A stretch of 64,000 bases of DNA from Fodinisporobacter ferrooxydans. Lineage in GTDB: Bacteria > Bacillota > Bacilli > Tumebacillales > MYW30-H2. Under the pieces are notes generated by a model. That model was not told the DNA's origin. It saw nothing but the letters and a program-made list of their open reading frames with translations, and did no database searches. The stretch lies in assembly GCF_022818495.1 (NCBI RefSeq), contig NZ_CP089291.1, positions 3,985,501 through 4,049,500 of the forward strand, written 5' to 3'. The position numbers and the translations under genes are program-made. Shown one piece after another: positions 45,769 through 55,125 of the stretch. Positions within the stretch are counted from its first letter, which is position 1; each line of letters starts with the position of its first letter.

Positions 45769-47524
45769 GCAGTTGCCTCTCCTTTTGGTTCAGAATCGGA
45801 ATACTAAATGAAACGGAGCATCCTTTTTCCGGTAAATTTTTGATATGCAAGGAAGACCCGGCACCCAATACATGTATGAGGCGCTGATTCACATTATAAA
45901 GACCAATCCCATTGCCTTGCTCGCTTTGAATTGGCTGCATCCCCAATTGATCCATGACTGCAACTGGTATTCCTTTTCCATTATCACATATTTCGATCTC
46001 AATTTCTTCCTTTTTTTTGCGAACCATGATCTTGATCACACCTCCGGCAGATACATCCGTCAACCCATGTTTCAAGCTGTTCTCAACGATCGGCTGCAGT
46101 GTGAACGGAGGAATGAACGCAGACTCAGTGCCCTCATCAACTTTACAATCGATGGTCAGCTGGTCGGAGAAACGTACCTTTATGATTTCGATATACGCCC
46201 AGAGATGTGCCAATTCCTTTTCCATCGGAATCAAGGAAATGCTTGTCATTTTTAAATTCAGACGCATGAATTGACCCAACTGAACGATAATATGCCTCGC
46301 CAGATCCGGATTTACGCGGATCAAGGTAGAAATCAAGTGAAGTGTGTTAAAGAGAAAATGCGGATTGATCTGTGCCTGCAAATTCCGCAATTGTGCCTCT
46401 TGCACGAGAGCCTTCATATGTTCGGCAGCCACGACATCCAACTGGTTGGAAAGCAATTTTGCCAGCCCCTGCGCCAAAGCGACATCAACAGCCCGCAACT
46501 GTTGAGAGCGTTGAAAATACATTTTCACCAAGCCCACCACTTCTCCCGCTTGACACAGCGGCATGAGAATCGCAGCATGCAGCGGGCATTTCGAATGATT
46601 GCAGCGGATTTGATCCTGGTTCAAAGCAATTTGAATTTCCCCGGATTCTACAGCGATACGTGAAAGGTTCGTCTTTAGCATTTCCCCTTGTTTGTGGTGG
46701 TCGGATCCAAGGCCCAAATGCGCCAATACTTGTTCCCTGTTCGTAACGGAAACGGCTGAGAGCTTTAACTCCTGTTGCAATAGTTTGGCTATTTCTGTCG
46801 CGGTTTCGAAGCTTAATCCCCGTCTTAAATACGGCAGCGCCGCTTCTGCAATCCGCAATGCCTGCAGTGCCGCAACTGCCGCCCCTTGTTCCTGTTCAAA
46901 GAGAGCGACCCGAATCATCGCCGTAAAGATAGCGATGGCGATGCTGTTCGTAATGACAAGCGGCAGGCCAATCCTGTCAACAAGGGCAATCGAATGTCGG
47001 GGTGTGGATGTAAAAATCAATAACAGGCCCATATGCAAAATAGGCACGAACATACCAATAAACATCGCTTTTGTCGGTGCAATGACACGCTCCTCTGAAA
47101 AAAACCGGGCAGTAGCTCCGCTCAAAATGCCAGCCAAAGGATGGATGAGGCTATTTGCGAATGATTCATCGCCCCCGAGAAAATAGGTGTAAAGGCCCAG
47201 AATCATTCCGGAACCAAAGCCTACAAAAGGTCCGCCCAATAATCCGGCGATCACGATTGCTACCAATGATGGTCCGACAAGCATTTCGTCCTGTCCCAGT
47301 TTGAAGATGAACCAATGCGGTGCAATGCGGTCCTCTGCCAGCAATATACCCATCTGCGTTGCAATGATGCCGAGTGTACCGAAAAGAATGGAATGATAGC
47401 AAACCGTTTTGTAATTGAATTTGCGATCCAATACAGAACGAAAGGATGGAATACGAGTCAACATAAAAACTAAGACAAGAAACAGGCCCATGCGTTGAAA
47501 AAAAAGAATCGTAATGTCTGCCAT
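45737..47524 (-). CDS. LytS-type sensor histidine kinase
   Basis: The 595-residue kinase has six membrane segments of the 5TM-5TMR_LYT type (1-200). A GAF-like domain follows (about 230-370; SVTNREQVLAHLGLGSDHH and a CNHSKCPLHAAIL Cys pair). The phospho-acceptor region is AQINPHFLFNTLHLI (about 395), and the HATPase_c domain carries NSLKHGL, DNGKGIP and GNGIGLYNV. LytS-family kinases sense small metabolites (acetate, pyruvate) or membrane state. The two Cys in the GAF-like region (CNHSKC) could bind a metal or respond to redox. It starts 10 bases after the ActP-like gene. Confidence 0.92.
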   Translation of the reverse strand: MADITILFFQRMGLFLVLVFMLTRIPSFRSVLDRKFNYKTVCYHSILFGTLGIIATQMGILLAEDRIAPHWFIFKLGQDEMLVGPSLVAIVIAGLLGGPFVGFGSGMILGLYTYFLGGDESFANSLIHPLAGILSGATARFFSEERVIAPTKAMFIGMFVPILHMGLLLIFTSTPRHSIALVDRIGLPLVITNSIAIAIFTAMIRVALFEQEQGAAVAALQALRIAEAALPYLRRGLSFETATEIAKLLQQELKLSAVSVTNREQVLAHLGLGSDHHKQGEMLKTNLSRIAVESGEIQIALNQDQIRCNHSKCPLHAAILMPLCQAGEVVGLVKMYFQRSQQLRAVDVALAQGLAKLLSNQLDVVAAEHMKALVQEAQLRNLQAQINPHFLFNTLHLISTLIRVNPDLARHIIVQLGQFMRLNLKMTSISLIPMEKELAHLWAYIEIIKVRFSDQLTIDCKVDEGTESAFIPPFTLQPIVENSLKHGLTDVSAGGVIKIMVRKKKEEIEIEICDNGKGIPVAVMDQLGMQPIQSEQGNGIGLYNVNQRLIHVLGAGSSLHIKNLPEKGCSVSFSIPILNQKERQLHEHSSDDRRR

Positions 47525-47534
47525 TCATCCATCC

Positions 47535-49034
47535 TCACAGTTGCTCTGGATTGATTCCGGTCTGTGATCGTATCCATACATGCAGATAGCGATTCTCATC
47601 TACAGGTTGCCTGGAACATAGCGTGCCGAAAACAAATCCCAAAAATCCAAGGGGGATCGCAATGATGCCCGGATTGAAATTGTTTAGAAACATGCTGTGA
47701 GAACCCCAGAAAACAAGCGCCAACGATGCGATCAAACCGGTTATGATACCTGTGAATGCTCCTGTCGAGTTGAATCGCTTCCAATATAAGGTAAACAAGA
47801 TGAGCGGCAAATTGGTGGAAGCAGCTACTACGAATGTCAAGGAGACAGGAAAAACGGCGTTGCTATGTTGAATGTCCAAAGAGACCAAGACAGCTGCGAA
47901 ACCGATGACAACAGCCGTTAGTTTTGCCGCGATCAACTGTTTTTTTTCGGTTGCCTGTCCTTTCAGCAGAATCACGTTATAAATGTCATGAGAAAACGAG
48001 GAGGTGGCAGAAAGCAGCAAGCCTGTTACAACCGCCAGAATGGTAGTAAACGCAATGGCGGAAATAAACGCCATAAAAAAATTCCCTCCTACCGCGGCGC
48101 CCAATAATGGGGCAGCCAAATTTCCGGACGGGTCAATTGCAACAAGCCTGTCCCAACCGACCAATGCGACTGCACCGAGTCCCAGAATCAATGTGATGAG
48201 ATAAAAGACGCCGATTACAATAGTGGCCGTTACAATGGATTTGCGCACTGCCCGTGCATCTTTCACGGTAAAAAAGCGATTTAAAATGTGCGGCAATCCG
48301 GCCGTTCCCAAAACAAGAGAAAAATTAAGAGACAGCATTTCCAAAGGATTGGAAAACATGTTTCCCGGGGCAAAAAACTGTTCTTTATAAGGCGTTGCTG
48401 TTTTGACTTGTTCAAGCAGGCTGAATAGATCCCAATGAAACCGGGCAAGAACCATTAAGGATACCAGAAATGTTCCAGTCAGAAGAAGCACGGTTTTTAC
48501 AATTTGAACCCAGGATGCCGAAACCATCCCCCCGAAAACAACATAGAGAATCATCAGCGTGCCGGTTACAAGTACAGAAACCGTATAATGGACCCCCAGC
48601 AACAGATGGACAAGCAGGCCGACTGCCACCAATTGTGGAACCATGTATAAAATAGAAATCGCCATGGTGTTTAAAGAAATGATCATGCGAATCTTGCCGG
48701 ATGGAAAGCGGACACAAATCACATCGGCGAGAGTAAACGTTCCCAAATGGCGAATCGGTTCGGCAAAAAGAAGCAGCAGCAAATACGAGACCAGAAAGCC
48801 GATCGAATACAGAAACCCGTCGTAGCCGTGCAGTGCGACCGCCCCTGTAATCCCCAAAAAAGAAGCGGCACTCAAGTAGTCTCCGGCAATGGCCAAGCCA
48901 TTCTGCAATCCGGTCAGACTTCCGGCAGCAGTATAAAAATGATGTGTGGATGTCCCTCGCTTGGCTGACCAATAACTGATCACAAGGGATCCAATCAGGA
49001 TGGCTGCAAAAAAAATAAAATAGGCCGAGTTCAT
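47535..49034 (-). CDS. ActP-like sodium:solute symporter (acetate/monocarboxylate)
   Basis: A 499-residue SSS-family transporter with about 13 helices. TGLQNGLAIAGDYLSAASFLG (core AIAGDYLSAASFLGI) is the ActP-type motif. GTFTLADVICVRF and VFGGMVSASWVQIVKT follow in canonical order. ActP in E. coli imports acetate and glycolate. The DUF485 gene in the same operon is its usual partner, and satP and acsA follow upstream. The LytS-LytTR pair encoded directly after it suggests control by the same substrate. AAAGGTGAATCT precedes the ATG. Confidence 0.9.
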   Translation of the reverse strand: MNSAYFIFFAAILIGSLVISYWSAKRGTSTHHFYTAAGSLTGLQNGLAIAGDYLSAASFLGITGAVALHGYDGFLYSIGFLVSYLLLLLFAEPIRHLGTFTLADVICVRFPSGKIRMIISLNTMAISILYMVPQLVAVGLLVHLLLGVHYTVSVLVTGTLMILYVVFGGMVSASWVQIVKTVLLLTGTFLVSLMVLARFHWDLFSLLEQVKTATPYKEQFFAPGNMFSNPLEMLSLNFSLVLGTAGLPHILNRFFTVKDARAVRKSIVTATIVIGVFYLITLILGLGAVALVGWDRLVAIDPSGNLAAPLLGAAVGGNFFMAFISAIAFTTILAVVTGLLLSATSSFSHDIYNVILLKGQATEKKQLIAAKLTAVVIGFAAVLVSLDIQHSNAVFPVSLTFVVAASTNLPLILFTLYWKRFNSTGAFTGIITGLIASLALVFWGSHSMFLNNFNPGIIAIPLGFLGFVFGTLCSRQPVDENRYLHVWIRSQTGINPEQL

Positions 49035-49105
49035 AGATTCACCTTTGTTTTGGAATGAGTCGCTGTCTATTCATTATAATGGTTTCAGCACAAAGTATAT
49101 AGACG

Positions 49106-49279
49106 TTATTCATCATCCAATGGGCCAAACTCCAACTCTTCCAGTTCCTCAATTTCACCGTCTTCCCATCGAATCACCAATGTGCGGATGAAGCATGCGG
49201 GATTTTGAAATATTTGTATAATATACCCTTTTTTCTTTGTTTGCGGATGTTCCACGCAATCGCCGGTTTTCAATCTCAT
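49106..49279 (-). CDS. 57-residue small protein with acidic C-terminus
   Basis: The minus-strand frame starts at the ATG at 49279 behind a strong GGAGGATTCTTC and ends at 49106. It opens MRLKTGDCVEHPQTKKKGYI, has a beta-rich middle (IRTLVIRWEDG) and ends in an acidic stretch (EIEELEELEFGPLDDE). The fold suggested is a small SH3-like or KOW-like barrel (GDxV...GxV...). No family is recognised. It sits between satP and the ActP-like gene, 71 bases upstream of the symporter on the same strand, and could be the first gene of that operon. Confidence 0.65.
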   Translation of the reverse strand: MRLKTGDCVEHPQTKKKGYIIQIFQNPACFIRTLVIRWEDGEIEELEELEFGPLDDE

Positions 49280-49302
49280 GAAGAATCCTCCTTATCAAAA
49301 AC

Positions 49303-49334
49303 AAAGCCGCTCCATCAGTTGTCCGGAGCGGCTT
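49303..49334 (-). terminator. Terminator after satP
   Basis: AAAGCCGCTCC (49303-49313) pairs with GGAGCGGCTTT (49324-49334), followed by T residues on the minus strand. Confidence 0.88.
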
Positions 49335-49342
49335 TGACTTGT

Positions 49343-49924
49343 TTAAGCGGAGATGCCTGTCGCCGGTGCGGGATTCACGACCGGTTTGCCCACAGGCAGT
49401 ACGGTACGGCCGGCAACGCTGTTGATGACACCGGCAGCCGATGTGTACAGAGCCAGCAGCCCGCAAAGTTCTCCCATCCAGCCTCCGAGCGCCGAGGAAC
49501 CGAGAATGCCGAATTCATGGAATGCCAGCAGGAAAAACGTAAGCGTCAAAGTCAGGAAGACAAAGAACAGAGCGCGATTCAAGTAGAAGCTGCCAAACCA
49601 CAAATAGAGTGTAAGGATGCCAAAGAAGAATAGGAAAAGACCGACTCCTGTTTTCGGTGCCATGCGCACAATCAGATAAAACGCAATCCAGAATGCTCCA
49701 TATGAAGTAAATGCCGTCGCGCCAAACGTATTTCCTTTGCGAAACTCCCACATGCCAGCCAACAGCTGTGCACCGCCGCCATATGCTACTGCCAGCGCAA
49801 GTACGACACCCAACGCCTCACCGGAGACTACTCCTGCGTTAATCAGGCTGAGAATACATGTCGTGATACCGAATCCCGCCAATCCCAGCGGTCCTGGATC
49901 TGCAATTTTTACTTGTTCACCCAT
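49343..49924 (-). CDS. satP: SatP/YaaH-type acetate/succinate transporter
   Basis: A 193-residue GPR1/FUN34/YaaH-family channel-like protein with six membrane helices. Its N-terminal signature is ADPGPLGLAGFGITTCILSL (core NPxG-type: DPGPLGLAGF). FTSYGAFWIAFYL and the helix-breaking Asn-Ala motif NAGVVSG agree with the family. E. coli SatP moves acetate and succinate with protons. The ATG at 49924 follows GGGAGGATGTGCTCAG. Its position between acsA and the ActP-like operon makes acetate the likely substrate. Confidence 0.93.
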   Translation of the reverse strand: MGEQVKIADPGPLGLAGFGITTCILSLINAGVVSGEALGVVLALAVAYGGGAQLLAGMWEFRKGNTFGATAFTSYGAFWIAFYLIVRMAPKTGVGLFLFFFGILTLYLWFGSFYLNRALFFVFLTLTLTFFLLAFHEFGILGSSALGGWMGELCGLLALYTSAAGVINSVAGRTVLPVGKPVVNPAPATGISA

Positions 49925-50118
49925 CTGAGCACATCCTCCCATTTTTCATCAAATAATTTTTAATCCAATCATTTTTCATTCCATGCCTTTTCATTTTACC
50001 AAGCAGCTTGCATACATTTCTGAAAAAACAGCGAATTGAAATCAATCACCTCCTTTTTCCCGTACAAGAATCATGTCGGAAACTATAACCGCAAACCGCA
50101 TGAATTGCTGAAACGAGT

Positions 50119-52074
50119 TCACTCCGCGTGTTTATAGAGATCCTTTAAAGATTCGACGACTTTTGGATCCGCCAGCGTTGTAGTATCTCCCAGCACTCTG
50201 CCTTCCGCAATGTCGCGCAGCAATCGGCGCATGATCTTCGCACTGCGCGTCTTTGGCAGTTCAGCGGTAAAAATCACTTCTTCCGGGCGCGCAATCGCAC
50301 CGATTTTCTCGACAACATGCTGTTTCAATTCCGTTGCCAAGTCTGTGTTCATCTGAACACCTTCCTTGACCGTGACAAACGCCGTAATGGCCTGGCCTTT
50401 GACTTCATGTGTGCGTCCGATGACCGCCGCTTCCGCCACCCCTTTGTGATCCACCAATGCACTTTCCACTTCCATCGTGCCAATGCGGTGACCGGAGACA
50501 TTGATCACATCATCAAAGCGTCCCAACACCCAAAAATCGCTGTCCTCATCGATACGGGCGCCGTCACCCGATAAATACACGCCGGGAAACTTGCCAAAAT
50601 ATGTTTTCCGGAATCGTTCGTCATCGCCCCAAATGGTCCTAAGCATCGACGGCCACGGTTTTGTAATCACGAGATAGCCGCCGTTGCCCGGGCTTACCGG
50701 GTTTCCTTGTTCGTCGAATACTGCCGCCGCGATGCCGGGCACGGGACGTGTGGCAGAACCAGGTTTGGCAACCGTGATTCCGGGCAGCGGCGAGATCATG
50801 GCGCAACCGGTTTCCGTCTGCCACCACGTGTCTACAATCGGACAGCGTCCCTTTCCCACGTGTTCGTTGTACCACATCCACGCTTCCGGATTGATGGGCT
50901 CACCCACCGTCCCCAACAACCGAAGTGTATCCAGGTTATGTTTTTCAATGTGTTCCGGTCCCCACTTCATGAATGTGCGGATGGATGTCGGTGCGGTGTA
51001 AAGGATTGTTACGCCATACTTCTCGATGATTTCCCAAAATCTGTCCCGATTCGGCCAATCTGGCGCACCTTCATACATGACCACAGTCGTGCCTGCAGAC
51101 AGCGGACCATAGACGATGTACGTATGACCCGTAACCCATCCGATGTCTGCCGTACAAAAGTATACGTCCTCATCTTTTATATCAAATACGCTGCGCATGG
51201 AAGTATTGGCTCCTACCAGATAACCGCCGGTCGTGTGTACGATTCCTTTCGGCTTGCCGGTCGTACCGGATGTATAAAGCATGTACAGAATGTCTTCCGC
51301 ATCCATTTCTTCCGCCGGGAACGGAGTATGCGGCGCTTGACCCATCAATTCGTGCCAGTAAACGTCCCGCCCGGGCATCATTTGCGCATTCGCCAATTGA
51401 CCGATCCGTTCAACGACCAATATTTTTTCAATCGGAGTATCTGCAACAGCGTCATCCGCACTCGTTTTCAATGGAATGACACCGCCGCGGCGCCATCCGG
51501 CATCTGCCGTAATCAAAAGTTTCGAATCTGCATCGATGATCCGTTCACGCAGCGCTTTTGCCGAGAAACCTGCGAACACGACGGAATGAATCGCTCCGAT
51601 CTTCGCACATGCGAGCAGCGAGATGGGAAGTTCCGGAATCATCGGCAGGTAAATCGTTACCCGATCCCCTTTTTTGACTCCTAAACTTTGCAGCACATGC
51701 GCCGCTTTATCCACTTCACGGCCTAACATATCATATGTCAAGACTTTGCTGTCTCCCGGCTCTCCTTCCCAAACGATGGCAGCCTTGTTCTTGCGCGATC
51801 CGGCACGATGACGGTCAACCGCATTGTATGCGGCATTTAATTTACCGCCCAAAAACCATTTCGCATGGGGAGGATTCCAATCCAATATCTGATCAAACGG
51901 TTGAAACCAGGTGAGGTGTTGCGCTTGTTCCGCCCAATAAGCCTCCGGATCTTTCGCCGCCCGTTCATAGATGCCCGGATCGTTAAAATTCGCCTGATTC
52001 TTGCATTCATCCGATGGTGCAAACTTTCGATTTTCCATTAAAAGCGTATCCAATCCATTGATTTCCGTGGACAT
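50119..52074 (-). CDS. acsA: Acetyl-CoA synthetase
   Basis: The 651-residue ANL enzyme activates acetate to acetyl-CoA via acetyl-AMP. The early signature AEQAHHLTWF-like region ([19 protein letters not shown]) and the AMP motif [20 protein letters not shown] are canonical. [11 protein letters not shown] is the acetate-pocket motif, with Trp restricting substrate to C2. The catalytic Lys lies in [13 protein letters not shown], the usual site of acetylation control. The ATG at 52074 follows AGAGGGGAAAGGGAA. A perfect cre lies about 120 bases upstream, as expected for catabolite repression of acsA in Bacillus. Confidence 0.97.
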   Translation of the reverse strand: MSTEINGLDTLLMENRKFAPSDECKNQANFNDPGIYERAAKDPEAYWAEQAQHLTWFQPFDQILDWNPPHAKWFLGGKLNAAYNAVDRHRAGSRKNKAAIVWEGEPGDSKVLTYDMLGREVDKAAHVLQSLGVKKGDRVTIYLPMIPELPISLLACAKIGAIHSVVFAGFSAKALRERIIDADSKLLITADAGWRRGGVIPLKTSADDAVADTPIEKILVVERIGQLANAQMMPGRDVYWHELMGQAPHTPFPAEEMDAEDILYMLYTSGTTGKPKGIVHTTGGYLVGANTSMRSVFDIKDEDVYFCTADIGWVTGHTYIVYGPLSAGTTVVMYEGAPDWPNRDRFWEIIEKYGVTILYTAPTSIRTFMKWGPEHIEKHNLDTLRLLGTVGEPINPEAWMWYNEHVGKGRCPIVDTWWQTETGCAMISPLPGITVAKPGSATRPVPGIAAAVFDEQGNPVSPGNGGYLVITKPWPSMLRTIWGDDERFRKTYFGKFPGVYLSGDGARIDEDSDFWVLGRFDDVINVSGHRIGTMEVESALVDHKGVAEAAVIGRTHEVKGQAITAFVTVKEGVQMNTDLATELKQHVVEKIGAIARPEEVIFTAELPKTRSAKIMRRLLRDIAEGRVLGDTTTLADPKVVESLKDLYKHAE

Positions 52075-52194
52075 TTCCCTTTCCCCTCTCTGCATTCAAT
52101 TATGTTTTCCTGCCTCAAATACAGGAAAACAAACAAATAATCATGTTTGTGCAGGCACACAGCCCAGTCCCAAACATCTGCAAACCTCTATATT

Positions 52195-52208
52195 TGAAAG
52201 CGATTTCA
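52195..52208. promoter_or_regulatory. Perfect cre site upstream of acsA
   Basis: TGAAAGCGATTTCA fits the CcpA consensus TGWAANCGNTNWCA at every position and lies about 120 bases before the acsA start. CcpA binding here would repress acsA during growth on preferred sugars. Confidence 0.85.
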
Positions 52209-52314
52209 TATCGATATAATTTTAAGAAAAAATTCAAACGTATAGTTGAAAAAGTCTTGAAATGTTAAAATCTGTGTCTGAGATGTCAAAATTCATGCTT
52301 GTTATGTAAATATT

Positions 52315-52391
52315 AAAAACGCATCTCGCACAATTGGTTTGTTGAGCAGCGTTATACTCCACTGCGCCAATTTTTGCGAAGATGCGTTTTT
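52315..52391. terminator. Terminator after the fructose PTS gene
   Basis: AAAAACGCATCT with AGATGCGTTTTT, plus an inner CAATTGG/CCAATTT pairing. It serves the EIIBC gene on the minus strand and may shield acsA from read-through. Confidence 0.75.
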
Positions 52392-52447
52392 GTATCTTGT
52401 CAGTATTCAAGAATGAGTGGAACGTATCTCAAACAACAGGTTTTTTC

Positions 52448-53893
52448 TTAAACTGCAGGTTTTTTCAAGAAAGATACGAGCACAGCTGTCACAATTGCAC
52501 CGATGACGATCGATAATGTGTACAGCAGTACGTTGCCTACCGCATTCGGAACAGCCAAGACGAAGATTCCGCCATGTGGCGCCCGCAGTGTGCATTGAAA
52601 CAGCATGGATAATGCGCCTGTGATCGCTGAGCCGATGATAATCGATGGAATCACACGGAATGGGTCGCGGGCGGCAAAGGGAATCGCTCCTTCCGTAATA
52701 AATGAGATTCCCAGGACAGCAGCAGCTTTGCCGGCTTCTCGTTCATCATTCGAGTATTTGTGTTTTGCAATAAATGTCGACAGTGCCATGCCAAGCGGCG
52801 GAACCATGCCTGCCGCCATCACTGCGGCCATGATGGTGTATCCCGCCGTTGTTTGCGTACTAAGCATACCTGTCGCGAATGTATAAGCAACTTTATTAAT
52901 GGGACCACCCATATCAGCAGCCATCATCGCACCAAGCAAGAGACCGAGACCGACCGAAGCCGTTGCTCCCATGCCTTTCAATTCATTTGTGAGCAAATTC
53001 ATTAAGTCCTTTACAGGCGTACCGATGACAAATATCATGATAAGACCGACGATTGCCGTAGCGAAAAAAGGAATAATGAGAACCGGCATCAAACCTTGGA
53101 AATTTTTAGGTAATTTTATTCCGTCACGAATCCATTTTGCTACATACCCCGCAAGAAAACCGGCAATAATCCCGCCCAAAAATCCTGCGCCCGTAGATGT
53201 TGCCAATATGCCGCCGACGAGACCCGGTGCAAGACCCGGACGATCGGCAATTGACATGGCAATGAATCCGGCAAGAATCGGAACCATAAGTGCGAATGCG
53301 GAGCCGCCGCCGATATCCATCAAAGCTTTCGCAATTGTATAGTATGGAGAAGAAGGATCTTTAAATGCCGTAATGCCAAATGCAAAACTAATGGCAATCA
53401 ACAAGCCCCCGGCGGTGACAAGCGGAATCATGTGCGATACGCCGTTCATCAAGTGCTTATAGAAGGCAGGCATTGCAGCTTTTTTCTGTTCTTTCGCAGC
53501 CTTTACTTGCGCTGCATAATCTTTATTCGCATGCAACACAGGAGCTGAAAACGATTCGTGAATCAAATGTTTGGGGTCCCGAATGGCTGAAGAAACGGAT
53601 ACTTCCAACACTTTTTTTCCATAAAAACGATCCATCTCCACTTTCTTGTCAGCCGCGATAATTACAGCATCCGCGTTTTGTATTTCAGCGTCAGACAATA
53701 TGTTTTCTGCACCTACAGAGCCTTGTGTCTCGACTTTGATTTGATAGCCAAGTTCTTTTGCCGACCTCTCCAGCGCTTCTGCCGCCATATACGTATGGGC
53801 GATCCCGGTCGGACATGCGGTAATAGCCACCAACTTTTTCACTGTTTGTTTGTTATTGTTCGCATCTGGTTCAGAATTACGATCCATTAACAT
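52448..53893 (-). CDS. Fructose-type PTS EIIBC component
   Basis: The 481-residue protein has an EIIB domain (about 20-118) with the phosphocysteine Cys27 in ITACPTGIAHTYMAAEAL. A linker leads to an EIIC domain (about 145-475) with about eight or nine membrane helices. GLVGGILATSTGAGFLGGI and SFITEGAIPFAARDP are landmarks, the latter the substrate-binding TEGAIP motif. No EIIA domain is fused and no EIIA, fructose-1-phosphate kinase or fruR gene is adjacent. It must receive phosphate from an EIIA encoded elsewhere. The start used (ATG at 53893) follows AAAAAGGTGATATGC. A cre-like site lies 150 bases upstream. Confidence 0.92.
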   Translation of the reverse strand: MLMDRNSEPDANNNKQTVKKLVAITACPTGIAHTYMAAEALERSAKELGYQIKVETQGSVGAENILSDAEIQNADAVIIAADKKVEMDRFYGKKVLEVSVSSAIRDPKHLIHESFSAPVLHANKDYAAQVKAAKEQKKAAMPAFYKHLMNGVSHMIPLVTAGGLLIAISFAFGITAFKDPSSPYYTIAKALMDIGGGSAFALMVPILAGFIAMSIADRPGLAPGLVGGILATSTGAGFLGGIIAGFLAGYVAKWIRDGIKLPKNFQGLMPVLIIPFFATAIVGLIMIFVIGTPVKDLMNLLTNELKGMGATASVGLGLLLGAMMAADMGGPINKVAYTFATGMLSTQTTAGYTIMAAVMAAGMVPPLGMALSTFIAKHKYSNDEREAGKAAAVLGISFITEGAIPFAARDPFRVIPSIIIGSAITGALSMLFQCTLRAPHGGIFVLAVPNAVGNVLLYTLSIVIGAIVTAVLVSFLKKPAV

Positions 53894-54471
53894 GCATATC
53901 ACCTTTTTCCTTATAAATGTAAAATTACAAATAACTATAAAAATAAAAATAAAAATAAATTTCAGAATCAATCTTTGCTATCCACCATTCCTGCTTTCGA
54001 TTGCCTCCTTTCAATCCAACCGTATTCTCTCTACCCCTATATTGAAAGCGTTTCCTCGTAATCTTAGTATAATGATGTGAATCCGAGAAATCAATCATAA
54101 AATTTCAAATTCAACCATAATCATTCTAAAAAAAATCATTTTCATTCAAATTTTCTCCTAACAATATGCTGCATGGCAGAATCTGATCCATGAAAGGTTT
54201 GTCGAAATGCAGAATTGGAATGGAAATAGCCACCCAAATGCGAGCGGCTAAATTCTCAGGAATTGATTGGGCAATCGCAGCGGTTGGAGCGGTTGGAATT
54301 GTGACAACTTTATAGAAACTCCAACTGTAAGCGTTTGTAATATCTCTCAACTATTTACTATTCCGAGGAATCGTAGTTTAATTATTTTGTTACTAGTTAC
54401 GAAAGAATAAACGATGTACATTTACAAGTCTAAGGCAACTATGAAAATGAATCGATCAGGGGGTTTTCTCC
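53894..54471. other. Long intergenic region with cre-like site; no convincing gene
   Basis: The stretch holds the EIIBC promoter region. A 74-codon minus-strand frame at 54126-54350 (core IPTAPTAAIAQSIPENLAAR) has no recognised family and no good ribosome binding site, so I treat it as a possible relic only. A run of A residues before TCATTTTCATT near 54133 resembles half of the Fur-type palindrome found at 57 kb, but not closely. Confidence 0.4.
54043..54056. promoter_or_regulatory. Cre-like site upstream of the fructose PTS gene
   Basis: TGAAAGCGTTTCCT matches the CcpA consensus at all but two positions. It lies about 150 bases before the EIIBC start, next to a TATACT that could be the -10 element on the minus strand. 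Confidence 0.5.
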
Positions 54472-54933
54472 TTGTTTTATATCCTTGTGTTTCTTGCTTC
54501 CTGGATCGCTTTCCTCATTTTTGGAAATAAAAAGCGATTTCGAGAACTCTATACAAATTCATTAATCGCGATGATTATGAGTTTGACTTCTGATGTCATT
54601 GCTTCGATTTATCCGTTTTGGTTTTATAATGACCCGAAAACGCATATCCCGAAATTGATTGTCGAATTACTGGATGATTTTGGAATATATCCGGTGATTG
54701 CGTATTTATACGTGCAATTTCTGCCGGAAACATTAAGAAAATGGTTTTTGTACACATTTCTTTGGACTACAGGCGGAATTTTGACTGAGTATTTTATGAT
54801 AAGAAATGAGTATATCGTTTATAAATTAGGTTGGTCGCTATCTTGGTCTTATGTAAGCAACTGGATTATATTTGGAATCCTTACGGGACATCATGTATGG
54901 TCGTCCAAAAAACAAATGAAAATTACCGCCTGA
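54472..54933 (+). CDS. CBO0543-family membrane protein (copy 1)
   Basis: The 153-residue protein has about four membrane helices. IFGNKKRFRELYTNSLIAMIMSL at the start and the later YPFWFYNDPKTHIPK match the CBO0543 family pattern (NKKRF...FWxYxxP). The start is TTG at 54472 with CAGGGGG upstream. The family is found in Firmicutes, often in several copies, without a known function. A second member lies at 60.6 kb in this window, on the same strand. Its end overlaps the relic of a decarboxylase gene on the opposite strand. Confidence 0.82.
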   Translation: MFYILVFLASWIAFLIFGNKKRFRELYTNSLIAMIMSLTSDVIASIYPFWFYNDPKTHIPKLIVELLDDFGIYPVIAYLYVQFLPETLRKWFLYTFLWTTGGILTEYFMIRNEYIVYKLGWSLSWSYVSNWIIFGILTGHHVWSSKKQMKITA

Positions 54934-55060
54934 CTGCTTTTTTCGAATGTAATTCTTCCTGCATCCATACTTGTCCGAGCCGCACAATCTCTGTCATTAC
55001 CGCTGCCATATCGTCAACCGTTGCGGCTGGATTGAGAAACACGCTCCTCAATACTATCAT
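54923..55060 (-). pseudogene. PLP-dependent decarboxylase/aminotransferase, C-terminal remnant
   Basis: The minus-strand frame from the ATG at 55060 to TAA at 54923 reads 45 residues. SVFLNPAATVDDMAAVM and EIVRLGQVW resemble the last strand and helix of group II PLP decarboxylases (typically 'FLNPxTTxxDI...LLDEI'). The rest, more than 400 residues with the PLP lysine, is missing. It ends within the convergent CBO0543 gene. It is adjacent and divergent to an XRE-cupin regulator, a partner class often found next to amino-acid decarboxylases and transaminases. Deletion of the rest of the gene is the simplest reading. Confidence 0.55.
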
Positions 55061-55125
55061 GAACGTTGGATTTCAAGATTTTTTCTACTATAATAGAAAT
55101 AATCGGAGTTTTGGAGGCAATTTGG

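Noticed and set aside
54126-54350. 74-codon minus-strand frame between the fructose PTS and CBO0543 genes
   Set aside because: No ribosome binding site, no family resemblance and mixed composition. At most a relic.
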